Assembly: GCA_030149365.1 (NCBI GenBank)
Contig: JASBRP010000034.1
Location: 1 to 64,000, forward strand
DNA: 64,000 bases
Direction: 5' to 3'
DNA from: Solimonas sp.
Lineage (GTDB): Bacteria; Pseudomonadota; Gammaproteobacteria; Nevskiales; Nevskiaceae
A model generated the notes under the pieces. The model made no database searches. It was not told where the DNA came from and saw only the letters and a program-made list of their open reading frames with translations. Shown here in pieces: positions 8,162 to 16,388 of this stretch (its first letter is position 1; every line of letters begins with the position of its first letter). The position numbers and the translations under genes were made by a program.

Positions 8162-9178
8162 TCAGCCCTTTGCCAGCAGCGCCTCGATCTCCGGCAGCAG
8201 GGTGCCCAGCTGCTGCGTCAGGCTGGGATCGTAATAGCTGCCGGCTCGCTCCTGGATCAGCGCCACCGCCTGCGCCGGCGAGCGGGCCGGGCGGTAGCTG
8301 CGCGTGGAGACGATCGCGCAGAAGGTGTCGGCGATGGCGACGATGCGGCCTTCCAGCGGAATCGCCTCGCCGGCCAGGCCCTGCGGGTAGCCCAGGCCGT
8401 CCCAGTGCTCGTGATGGGTCAGCGCCACCAGGCGTGCCGTCGCCATCAGTGGATGCGGATGGCGGCCGATGATCTGGGCGCCGATCAGCGGGTGACAGCG
8501 CATCAGCTCCCAGTCGTCCAGCGTCAGCGCCTCGGTCTTGTAGAGGATGCTGTCGGGTACGCCGATCTTGCCGACGTCGCGCAGCAGGGCCGCCAGCGCG
8601 AGGTTGGCGGCGGCCTCCTCGTCCAGGCCCGCGGCGCGGGCCAGCAGCAGGGTCAGGGCCCCGGCATGGTCCGCCGTTTCGCCCTCGGGGTTGATGTGCC
8701 ACTCGGCAGCACGGCCCAGGCGCCGGATCAGTTGCAGGCGACTGTCCTCCAGGTCCTGCGTGCGCTTGCGCACCAGTTCGCCCATGTGGCGCTCCTGGTC
8801 GGCCAATGCCAGCTGTGCCGCCACGCGGCGGCGCAGCAGGGCCGGGCGCAGCGGCCCGGGCAGGCAGTCGGCCGCGCCCGCGGCCAGGCAGGCTTCGTCG
8901 TCGATCGCTTCACTGCCGACGAAGATCACCGGGATGCCCTGCGTGCGTGCATCGGCCTTCAGGCGGCTGCAGGCTTGCAGTCCCGTCATGTCCGGCAGCG
9001 TCGCCGGCAGCAGGATCAGCTCGGGCGCCAAGTCGTCATGCGCAAAGGCCAGCACTGCTGCGCCGGTGCTGGCGAACAGCAGCGTGTAGCGATCCTGCAG
9101 CGCCGTGCGCAACGCATCCATGCCGGACGCGTCGGGTTGCGCCAGCAGCAGGGTGGCCTTGGTGGATTCGGCGGGCAT
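8162..9178 (-). CDS. Degenerate receiver plus HD-GYP domain protein
   Basis: A 338-residue protein with an N-terminal receiver-like domain (1-120), a short coiled coil (125-155) and an HD-GYP domain (165-338). HD-GYP domains hydrolyse cyclic di-GMP. The receiver appears dead: Pro58 (ILLPATLP) replaces the phosphorylated Asp, the N-terminal acidic pair is absent, and Gly108 (CLPGPL) replaces the conserved Lys. In the HD-GYP domain the HD pair reads Arg200-Asp201 (LLRDVGKIGVPD), while H171, the HH pair at 255-256 and the GYP signature (WDGLGYPQGL) remain. Loss of that metal-binding His suggests a weak or sensory-only domain. Starts at 9178 or 9196 are possible; a TACAGT -10 lies at 9200-9205. 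Confidence 0.85.
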   Translation of the reverse strand: MPAESTKATLLLAQPDASGMDALRTALQDRYTLLFASTGAAVLAFAHDDLAPELILLPATLPDMTGLQACSRLKADARTQGIPVIFVGSEAIDDEACLAAGAADCLPGPLRPALLRRRVAAQLALADQERHMGELVRKRTQDLEDSRLQLIRRLGRAAEWHINPEGETADHAGALTLLLARAAGLDEEAAANLALAALLRDVGKIGVPDSILYKTEALTLDDWELMRCHPLIGAQIIGRHPHPLMATARLVALTHHEHWDGLGYPQGLAGEAIPLEGRIVAIADTFCAIVSTRSYRPARSPAQAVALIQERAGSYYDPSLTQQLGTLLPEIEALLAKG

Positions 9179-9265
9179 GGATGGATTCCGGACCATGCCA
9201 CTGTACGGCATCCCGGGCAGAGGGACCTGAATGCCGATCCATTTCCGGGGTTATTACCGAGCGGG

Positions 9266-10285
9266 TTATTGCAGGGCGTAGGGTTTCAGCTCCGGCTCCT
9301 GCCGGGCCAGATGCAGTGCGGGCAGGCCGTTGCCAGGCTCCTTCATCATCACGGTGATCAAACCGGACAGCAGCTGCGGAACCGGCGCGATGGCCAGGTT
9401 CGGCACCACCGGCAACAGGCCGCAGAGCGTCGCGCCACCGGCGCGCTCCACGTCGGCTGGGCCTGGATGCTCGATGGCATCCAGCGCCAGCTCGAAAGCC
9501 ACGCGGTCGACCAGGCCGATGGTGGCGTGCTCCACGATGCGGCCCGGGCAGATGTCCTGGATCAGGATGTTGGTCACCTTCGGATTGTTCATGCCCGGCT
9601 CGATCATGGCGGTCTCCACCGGCCGCACCAGCTCGTCGAACTGCGTGTACATCGCGGTGTAGGAGATGTCGCCTGGCGTCTGGTCGCCGCGGTTGGTGGC
9701 CTGCATGAAGGCCGAGTTGCCGCCGAACTGGTAGAACACCTCCGGCAGGCCGACCAGGGCCGGCAGCAGTGGCAGCGAGCCCAGGGCGGCAATGCTGATG
9801 CCGTAGTTGGGGCCGGCCTGCATCACGAAGTCATCCACCGCATCGCGCGCGGAAGGCCACCACTTGATCGCCCAGCGCGGCACCGCCACGCCTTGGCTGT
9901 GGCCGATCACCGCGACCTTGCGGCCGCTCTCGGCGTGGATGCGCCGCAGCGCATGGACCACGTACTCCGCCGAGACCTGCATGTCGCCCAGGCCGCGGTC
10001 GGGGTAGGTGACGGTGCAGACGTCATAGCCGCGTTCCACCAGCAGCGGCTTGTAGGTCCATTCGTACTGCTCGAAGCCGGCGGTGAAGGTGCCGTGCACC
10101 AGCAGCACCGGCGGCTTGTCCGGGTGGGTGAATTCGGTGCAGTCCAGCGCGGCGTCGAGCTTGGCGACGTCGGTCTCCAGCGGCGGCTCGGCGATGCCGG
10201 CTTCACCCGAGGCGGAGCCGCCGCCACAGGCGGACAGCAGGGCGGCGGCCGCGAGTGCGGCCAGCGTGGCGATGCGGATGGTCAT
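9266..10285 (-). CDS. CalB-like lipase/esterase, predicted lipoprotein
   Basis: A 339-residue alpha/beta hydrolase with a lipoprotein signal: MTIRIATLAALAAAALLSAC with the lipobox LSAC before a GGG spacer. The oxyanion region is PVLLVHGTFTAGF, and the nucleophile elbow is GHSQG followed by RWAIKWWPSARDAVDDF. That last stretch is close to the region after the nucleophile in Candida antarctica lipase B-like (family II) lipases, where WPS and the following helix are conserved. It probably hydrolyses lipids or esters at the cell envelope. The ATG at 10285 is preceded by GGGGGAG; the longer frame to 10423 lacks the signal at its N-terminus. Confidence 0.82.
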   Translation of the reverse strand: MTIRIATLAALAAAALLSACGGGSASGEAGIAEPPLETDVAKLDAALDCTEFTHPDKPPVLLVHGTFTAGFEQYEWTYKPLLVERGYDVCTVTYPDRGLGDMQVSAEYVVHALRRIHAESGRKVAVIGHSQGVAVPRWAIKWWPSARDAVDDFVMQAGPNYGISIAALGSLPLLPALVGLPEVFYQFGGNSAFMQATNRGDQTPGDISYTAMYTQFDELVRPVETAMIEPGMNNPKVTNILIQDICPGRIVEHATIGLVDRVAFELALDAIEHPGPADVERAGGATLCGLLPVVPNLAIAPVPQLLSGLITVMMKEPGNGLPALHLARQEPELKPYALQ

Positions 10286-10367
10286 GGGCTCTCCCCCGGA
10301 TTCTTGTGGGGGCAGCATCGGCCAAGGCGATGAACGCCGCCTCATCCGATCGTGTGAGCGATAACCC

Positions 10368-11864
10368 TCAGGACGAGCAGCTGACGCTGATATGCCGCGC
10401 CTCCGGCGGCGGTTCCGCGGCATAGGTCTCGGCGTCCGGCTGCTCGTCGTAGGGCCGGGCCAGCAGGCGCATCAGCCGGTCAATCTCGCCGCTGTCCCCG
10501 GCCTCGGCCTGCTCGATGCAGCGCTGCGCCAGGTGGTTGCGCAGCACGTACTTCGGGTTCACCGCGTTCATGGCCGCCGCGCGGGCGTCGTCGGCGGAGC
10601 CTTCCGCCCGCAGGCGGGCGCGGTAGTCCTCCGCCCAGGCGTCGAAGGCTTCCTGCGCCAGGATCTCCTCGCGTACGCCCACGGCCGGGCCGGTGTCGCC
10701 GGCGCGGATGCGTGACAGGTGGCGGAAGCTGCGGGTGAAGTCGCTGCGGCCCTGGTCCAGCAGGGTCAGGAAGCGGTTGATCAGCTGCTCGTCGCCGTCG
10801 CGGTGTTCGCGCAGGCCGATCTTGGCGCGCCAGCGCTGAACCACGTCCTGGCCATAGGCCGGGCCGTAGGCCTCCAGGATCGCGGTGCCGATCTCCACCG
10901 CCGTCTCCGGGTCCTCGTGCAGCAGCGGCAGCGTCGCCTGCACCAGCCGCGAGATGTTCCAGTGGCCGATGCGTGGCTGCTGGTCGTAGGCGTAGCGGCC
11001 GCCCTCGTCGGAATGGTTGCAGATGTGGCCCGACTCGAAGCCGTCCATGAAGCCGTAGGGGCCGTAGTCCAGCGTCAGGCCGAGGATCGACATGTTGTCC
11101 GTGTTCATCACGCCGTGGCAGAAGCCCACGGTCTGCCAGCCTGCCATCAACCGGGCCGTGCGCTCGCAGACCTCGGTCAGCCAGGCGCGATAGCGGTCGG
11201 GCCGATCCCACAGCTGGGGGAAATGCCGCTGGATGACGTGGTCCGCCAGCGGCCGTAGCTGCTCGTGCTGGTTGCGGTAGTAGAACACCTCGAAGTGGCC
11301 GAAGCGGACGAAGCTCGGCGCCATGCGGCAGACCACCGCGGCGGTCTCCAGGGTCTCGCGCCGTACCGGCTCGGCGCTGCCCACCAGGCAGAGTGCGCGC
11401 GTGGTGGGGATGCCCAGGTGGTGCATCGCCTCGCTGCACAGGTACTCGCGGATGCTGGAGCGCAGCACGGCGCGCCCGTCGGCGAAGCGCGAGAACGGCG
11501 TCTGGCCGGCACCCTTGAGCTGCAGCTCCCAGCTGCCGCCCCCGGGACTGCCGACGGCGGCCACCAGCATCGCGCGGCCGTCACCGAGTTGCGGCACCCA
11601 CTGGCCGAATTGGTGACCGGCATACAGGCTGGCCAGGTAGTCGCCGCCCGGCAGTTCCGCATTGCCCGCCATCACCTCCAGGAAGCGCGGGTCTTGCGCC
11701 GCGCCCGGCGGCAGGCCCACCAGCGCCGCCGCGTCCGCATTGAAATGCAGCAGCCGGGCATCGGACAGGGGAGCGGGGTGCACGCGGGCGTGATAGCTGC
11801 CGCCCAGGGCAGCGTAGGCGTGATCCAGCGGCAGGTCGTGCAGGGACAGGGTCGTTTGCGGCAT
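10368..11864 (-). CDS. selO: Protein adenylyltransferase SelO (YdiU/UPF0061)
   Basis: A 498-residue pseudokinase-fold AMP transferase that AMPylates redox proteins. The family signatures are clear: YAGHQFGQWVPQLGDGRA near residues 89-106, LQLKGAGQTPFSRFADGR (the nucleotide-binding Lys), REYLCSEAMHHLGIPTTRA, and HGVMNTDNMSILGLT with DYGPYGF (the metal-binding Asn/Asp). The protein ends Cys-Ser-Ser, matching the conserved C-terminus in which eukaryotic SelO has selenocysteine. I start at MPQTTLSLHD, where homology begins; the frame extends 13 codons further up. It is followed by the lipase gene after 82 bp. Confidence 0.95.
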   Translation of the reverse strand: MPQTTLSLHDLPLDHAYAALGGSYHARVHPAPLSDARLLHFNADAAALVGLPPGAAQDPRFLEVMAGNAELPGGDYLASLYAGHQFGQWVPQLGDGRAMLVAAVGSPGGGSWELQLKGAGQTPFSRFADGRAVLRSSIREYLCSEAMHHLGIPTTRALCLVGSAEPVRRETLETAAVVCRMAPSFVRFGHFEVFYYRNQHEQLRPLADHVIQRHFPQLWDRPDRYRAWLTEVCERTARLMAGWQTVGFCHGVMNTDNMSILGLTLDYGPYGFMDGFESGHICNHSDEGGRYAYDQQPRIGHWNISRLVQATLPLLHEDPETAVEIGTAILEAYGPAYGQDVVQRWRAKIGLREHRDGDEQLINRFLTLLDQGRSDFTRSFRHLSRIRAGDTGPAVGVREEILAQEAFDAWAEDYRARLRAEGSADDARAAAMNAVNPKYVLRNHLAQRCIEQAEAGDSGEIDRLMRLLARPYDEQPDAETYAAEPPPEARHISVSCSS

Positions 11865-11961
11865 GGCGCGCAGGATAGCGCGACGGCGGGCGGGGCCGTT
11901 CATGTGCCGTTCAAAATGCCTGATCCATAGTGGTGCCAGAATCCAAGGAAGGGAGTTTCAC

Positions 11962-12156
11962 GTGAACTACGGATACAGCGGCATCTTCGGCATCCTCCTG
12001 CTCATCGCAGTGGTCTACGCCATCATCAACATCGCCCAGAGCGGTGCGGAGCCGGGCAAGAAGGCCCTGTGGATCGTGCTGGTCCTGGTCCTGCCCCTGC
12101 TGGGTTTCATCCTGTGGTTCTTCCTGGGGCCCAAGAGCGGTAGCCGGGGAGCATGA
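11962..12156 (+). CDS. Small membrane protein with a PLDc_N-type domain
   Basis: A 64-residue protein starting at GTG (strong AAGGAAGGGAG ribosome-binding site 7-17 nt upstream). It has two hydrophobic segments: GIFGILLLIAVVYAIINIA near residues 6-24 and ALWIVLVLVLPLLGFILWFFLG near 35-56. The second with its L-P-x-x-G-x-x-L/W-F-x-x-G pattern matches the phospholipase-D-nuclease N-terminal (PLDc_N) family of tiny inner-membrane proteins. No catalytic domain is present. It stands just before the cyclase gene; whether the two are linked is unknown. Confidence 0.75.
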   Translation: MNYGYSGIFGILLLIAVVYAIINIAQSGAEPGKKALWIVLVLVLPLLGFILWFFLGPKSGSRGA

Positions 12157-12166
12157 CCCCAGGTAA

Positions 12167-12197
12167 TTGATCCGGGCCTCGGGCCCAGGCTTATGAT
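12167..12197 (+). promoter_or_regulatory. Putative promoter of the cyclase gene, leaderless type
   Basis: TTGATC (12167-12172) and TATGAT (12192-12197) are 19 nt apart, slightly long. The -10 hexamer ends only 5 nt before the ATG at 12203, so transcription would start at or next to the start codon. No Shine-Dalgarno sequence lies upstream. Confidence 0.45.
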
Positions 12198-12202
12198 GGG
12201 GC

Positions 12203-15200
12203 ATGCCCACATGCCCCTCCTGCCAGAACGCCAACCCCGACGGCTCGCGCTTCTGTAACCAATGCGGCCAGCGCCTGGACGCCGTCCCGGCGCCGGCCCG
12301 CAGTTATACGCCGCGCCACCTGGCCGAGCAGGTGCTGCGCAACCGCGGTGCCCTGCAGGGCGAGCGCAAGCGCGTCACCGTGCTGTTCGCCGACGTGAAG
12401 GGCTCCACGCGCCTGGCGCAGGAGGCCGGCCCGGAACTGTGGCATTCGATCCTGGATCGCTTCTTCTCGATCCTGTCGGCCGCGGTGCATCGCTACGAAG
12501 GCACTGTCAACCAATACACCGGCGACGGCATCATGGCCCTGTTCGGTGCGCCGGTGGCGCACGAGGACCACGCCAGCCGGGCCTGCTTCGCCGCACTGGA
12601 GATGCAGCGCGAGGTGCGGCGTTTCGCCGACGAGCTGCGCCTGGGCAAGGGGCTCAATCTTTCCATGCGCGTCGGCCTCAATACCGGCGAGGTGATCGTC
12701 GGCCGCATCGGCGACGACCTGCGCATGGACTACACCGCCCAGGGCCACACGGTGAACCTGGCGGCGCGCATGGAGCATATCTGCGAGCCCGGCCGCATCT
12801 ACCTGACGCGTCTGACCGCGCGCCAGGTGGAGGGCTACTTCCGCCTGCGCGAGCTGGGGCCCATGCAGGTCTCCGGTGTCGAGGAGGCGGTAGAGGTCTA
12901 CGAACTGGAAGGGCAGAACGCCGGGCGCACGCGCCTGGACCTGAGCCTGGCGCGCGCCGGCTCGCCCTTTGTTGGCCGCGAGCGCGAACTGGGCCTGCTG
13001 CTGTCGGCGCTGGACCGCGTGCGCGGCGGCGAAGGGCAGGTGGTGGCGGTGATCGGCAATGCCGGCATCGGCAAGTCGCGGCTGTGTCACGAGTTCGCAA
13101 GGGCCTGCGCGGTGGCCGGGTTGCCGGTGCACCGTGCCACCGGCGTGCCCTACCGCAACGCCGTGCCGATGCAGCCGATCCGCATGCTGGCGCGCAGCCG
13201 CCTGGGCCTGACCGGCGAGTCGGGGGCCGAGGAGGTGCGCCGCCTGGTGGCTGGCACTTTCCTGCTGCGGGACCCGGGCCTGGCGCCGCTGCTGCCGGCG
13301 GTGTTCGACTTCCTCGGCGCCGGTACGGCAGCCAACCTGCCGCAGGACCAGGCGGAACAGGTGCGTGGCCGGCTGCTGGGCCTGCTGGCGCAGCACCTGG
13401 CCTGTACCGAGGGCGAGCAGCCGCAGGTGTTGCTGCTGGAAGACCTGCATTTCCTCGACCCGGCCAGCGAGGAGTTCGTCGCCCAGCTCTGTGCGCAGGT
13501 TCGCGGCAGCGCCGGCACGCTGCTGCTGTTGAACTACCGGCCGGACTACGTCAGCGAGAGCCTGCTGCCCTGGCTGGATGAGCAACTGCGCGTGACGGCG
13601 CTGGACGATGCACAGATCGAGCGCCTGGCGCGCAGCCTGCTGGGTGATGACCCCAGCGTGGAGAAACTGCCGCGGACCCTGCGCGAGCGCGCCGGCGGCA
13701 ATCCCTTCTTCGTCGAGGAGGCGGTACTGTCGCTGGCCGAGTCCGGCGAGCTGGAGGGCGAGCGCGGCGATTACCGCCTGGCCCGCGAGATTCGCCAGTG
13801 GACCGTGCCCGATACCGTGCATGCCCTGCTGGCCGCGCGCATCGATCGTCTGCCGGACGAGGCCAAGACCCTGCTGCAGTCGGCCGCGGTGATCGGCCAG
13901 GAGTTCCGTGCGCCGCTGCTGGCCACGCTGGCCGAGCGCCAGGACGAGCAGTTCGAGGAGCAGCTGGGCCTGCTGGAGGAGGCCGGCTTCGTGCACCAGC
14001 GTGACGTTTCGGACTACGCCTTCTGCCATCCGCTGATGCAGGAGGTGGCCTACCAGGCGCAGCTGGAGTCGCGTCGTGCCACCGCCCATGGCCGGCTCGC
14101 CGCCGAGCTGGAAGGCGAGCATCCGCAGGACGGCGAGCCCACCGAGCTGGCGCTGCGCATTGCCCATCACTGGCAGCATGCCGGCGACTGGCTGCGTGCC
14201 GGGCGCTGGAACCTGCAGGCGGCGCGCTGGGCCTCGCCGCGCGACATGCGCCTGGGGCTGGAGCAGTTCCGGCTGGCGCAGGCACACCTGGATCGCGCCG
14301 TGGGGGGTGAGGAGTTGCGCCAGCTGCGCATCCTGGCCCGCTCCGGCCTGATCCGCATGGCCCAGTTCGCCAGCGTGCCGGAGCACGAGGTCGAGAAGGC
14401 CTACAACGAGGCGCGGCTGATGGCGGAGGAGGGTGCCGACGTCGCCACCATCGCCGAGCTGATGATGTCCTACGGCACTGAACAGCTCCACCGTGGCGAC
14501 TGCGAATCCGCCGCGCAGCTGCAGGGCGGCGCGGCGCGCCTGGCGCTGGATGCCGGCGAGGCGCAGCTGGTCAACCGCTTTCGCCTCGGCATCCTGCTGA
14601 CCCATACCGCCGCCGGGCGTCCGCTCGACGGCATCGCGTTGCTCGATGAGGCCGGCGCGGAATGGCGCACGCGGCCCATCGACGGCGACAACTTCATGTC
14701 GCGCGCCTTCCGCGCGCTGATGCTGGGCTGGCTGGGCCAGTTCCGCGAGGCCGAGCGAGAGCTCGCCGCGGCCGCGACCTTTGCCGAGACCGACGACCGC
14801 ACCGCGAGCTGGATCCAGGCCAACCGCGTGGACCTGGCGATGCTGACCGGCGACTACCGCGAGGTGCTGGTCTGGGCCGAGCGCGCCACGCAGCGTTCCC
14901 GCCAGTTCGGCAGCCCCTTCTTCGAGGAGGTCGCCGCGCGCGTCACCGGCCTGGCGCTGTGCCTGAACCGCCGCTTCGAAGAGGCCATCGAGCCGCTGGA
15001 ACGCATGCTGCACCTGGTGCGCCCCGGGGCTTTCGCGCACCAGTTCGAGGCCGGGCACTGTGCCGTGCTGGCCACGGCCTACATCGGTGCGGGGCGTCCG
15101 CTGGACGGCCTGCGCCTGGCGCGCGAGGGCATCGCCTCCGGGCGGCGTTCGGGGTCGCGCATCTGGGAGTCGCAGGCCCTGCTGGCATTGCTGCGCCTGC

Positions 15201-15448
15201 CGGTGGAGTTCCGCGAGCAGGTCGAGCCGGAGACAACCCTGGCGCGACTGCGCGAGCTGGTCGGCGCCACCGGCGCACAGGGCCTGGAGCCCTGGCTGGA
15301 ACTGGCGCGCGCGCACTGGGCGGCGGATGCCGACGAGCGCCGCCGTCACCATGCGGCGGCGGAGGCCGCCTTCCAGGCCCTGGGGGCGGATTTCCACGTG
15401 GAGCGCCTGCGCCGCGGCGAAGTGCCCCTGCAGGTCCTGCCGGCCTGA
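12203..15448 (+). CDS. Class III nucleotide cyclase with AAA/STAND ATPase and TPR-like region
   Basis: A 1081-residue multidomain signalling protein. Order: zinc ribbon (C4, C7, C18, C21), class III adenylate/guanylate cyclase domain (about 55-235), STAND-type ATPase (P-loop GNAGIGKS at 285-292; Walker B VLLLEDLHFLD near 411-421) and a long helical TPR-like C-terminal half. The cyclase has both metal-binding aspartates (D64 in LFADVKGST, D108 in YTGDGIMALFG) and the VNLAARM transition-state motif, so it looks competent. It should make cAMP or cGMP in response to a signal read by the C-terminal half. Two genes further on is a transporter with a cyclic-nucleotide-binding domain, a possible target. 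Confidence 0.9.
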   Translation: MPTCPSCQNANPDGSRFCNQCGQRLDAVPAPARSYTPRHLAEQVLRNRGALQGERKRVTVLFADVKGSTRLAQEAGPELWHSILDRFFSILSAAVHRYEGTVNQYTGDGIMALFGAPVAHEDHASRACFAALEMQREVRRFADELRLGKGLNLSMRVGLNTGEVIVGRIGDDLRMDYTAQGHTVNLAARMEHICEPGRIYLTRLTARQVEGYFRLRELGPMQVSGVEEAVEVYELEGQNAGRTRLDLSLARAGSPFVGRERELGLLLSALDRVRGGEGQVVAVIGNAGIGKSRLCHEFARACAVAGLPVHRATGVPYRNAVPMQPIRMLARSRLGLTGESGAEEVRRLVAGTFLLRDPGLAPLLPAVFDFLGAGTAANLPQDQAEQVRGRLLGLLAQHLACTEGEQPQVLLLEDLHFLDPASEEFVAQLCAQVRGSAGTLLLLNYRPDYVSESLLPWLDEQLRVTALDDAQIERLARSLLGDDPSVEKLPRTLRERAGGNPFFVEEAVLSLAESGELEGERGDYRLAREIRQWTVPDTVHALLAARIDRLPDEAKTLLQSAAVIGQEFRAPLLATLAERQDEQFEEQLGLLEEAGFVHQRDVSDYAFCHPLMQEVAYQAQLESRRATAHGRLAAELEGEHPQDGEPTELALRIAHHWQHAGDWLRAGRWNLQAARWASPRDMRLGLEQFRLAQAHLDRAVGGEELRQLRILARSGLIRMAQFASVPEHEVEKAYNEARLMAEEGADVATIAELMMSYGTEQLHRGDCESAAQLQGGAARLALDAGEAQLVNRFRLGILLTHTAAGRPLDGIALLDEAGAEWRTRPIDGDNFMSRAFRALMLGWLGQFREAERELAAAATFAETDDRTASWIQANRVDLAMLTGDYREVLVWAERATQRSRQFGSPFFEEVAARVTGLALCLNRRFEEAIEPLERMLHLVRPGAFAHQFEAGHCAVLATAYIGAGRPLDGLRLAREGIASGRRSGSRIWESQALLALLRLPVEFREQVEPETTLARLRELVGATGAQGLEPWLELARAHWAADADERRRHHAAAEAAFQALGADFHVERLRRGEVPLQVLPA

Positions 15449-15572
15449 AAAAGCCCGTGCTGCCAGCCGTTTGCGAACGCGCGCGCGAAACGGGCGCCGC
15501 GGATGCATTATTCTGTCCGGAAACAAACGGCTGCGCTTCCGGCGCCGCCAAAACAGGGCTTGGGAGCGCGTC

Positions 15573-16364
15573 ATGATCAGAATGCTCGCGGGAATCATCT
15601 TGGCGGCCGCACCGCTGCTGGCCGCGGCCCAGGGCGCTCCCGCCACGGTGTCCGCCGCCAAGCCCCTGGTCGATTGCATGCGCGCCAACATCCCCAGCTC
15701 GGTACAGGTCAAGGAAGTGGAGCTGATCTCCCGCGACCGCACCGGCGGGGAGCGCCAGCTGCGCGGACGGCTCTATGCCACCAACGACAAGGATCGCGTC
15801 AAGGCCATGCTCAAGATCGGCTCGCCGCCCGACCTGGCTGGCGCCGCCTACCTGATGAAGGAAGGCAGCAAGAGTGACGAGATCTACGTCTACGTGCCGG
15901 CCCTGAACAAGGTGCGCCGCGTCACCGGCGGCAACATGGACGGCCCGCTGTGGGGCACCGACCTGTCCTACAACGATCTCAAGCAGGTGCAGAACGCTTT
16001 CTACGACCCCAACGCCAAGCTCGAGGGCAAGGCCGTGCTGGACGGCACCCCGGTGCAGATCCTGCAGTTCGCACCGCAGGCCGACCAGGCCTCGCGATAC
16101 ACCTCGATCCGCGCCTGGGTCGAGCCCAAGAGCTGCATGGCCCTCAAGGCCGAGTTCTACGAAGGGCAGCAGGTCGTGCGCAAGCGCTTCTCCGGCAAGG
16201 CTGCGGACCTGAAGCAGTCCGGTCCGCACTGGTACCTGGCCGACATGGTGGTGGCCGATCTCAAGGAAGGCACGCAGACGCGCATCAAGGTGACCGGCGT
16301 GGCCGCCGACAAGACCCTGGCGGACCGCCTGTTCAATCCCGCGACGTTCTACGTCGGCAACTAA
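15573..16364 (+). CDS. Outer-membrane lipoprotein-sorting (LolA-like) periplasmic protein
   Basis: A 263-residue secreted protein: signal peptide MIRMLAGIILAAAPLLAAA with cleavage after AQG or AAA, then a LolA/LppX-type half-barrel. DEIYVYVPALNKVRRV and MDGPLWGTDLSYNDL are typical of the family usually encoded beside MMPL/RND transporters (annotated outer membrane lipoprotein-sorting protein). It probably carries a lipid or hydrophobic molecule handed over by the transporter encoded 24 bp downstream. The start at 15573 gives the signal peptide and has GGGAGCG upstream; the frame is open much further up, overlapping the cyclase gene, but without homology. Confidence 0.85.
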   Translation: MIRMLAGIILAAAPLLAAAQGAPATVSAAKPLVDCMRANIPSSVQVKEVELISRDRTGGERQLRGRLYATNDKDRVKAMLKIGSPPDLAGAAYLMKEGSKSDEIYVYVPALNKVRRVTGGNMDGPLWGTDLSYNDLKQVQNAFYDPNAKLEGKAVLDGTPVQILQFAPQADQASRYTSIRAWVEPKSCMALKAEFYEGQQVVRKRFSGKAADLKQSGPHWYLADMVVADLKEGTQTRIKVTGVAADKTLADRLFNPATFYVGN

Positions 16365-16388
16365 GCCCGCCTCCGGAACGCCCGGCCC

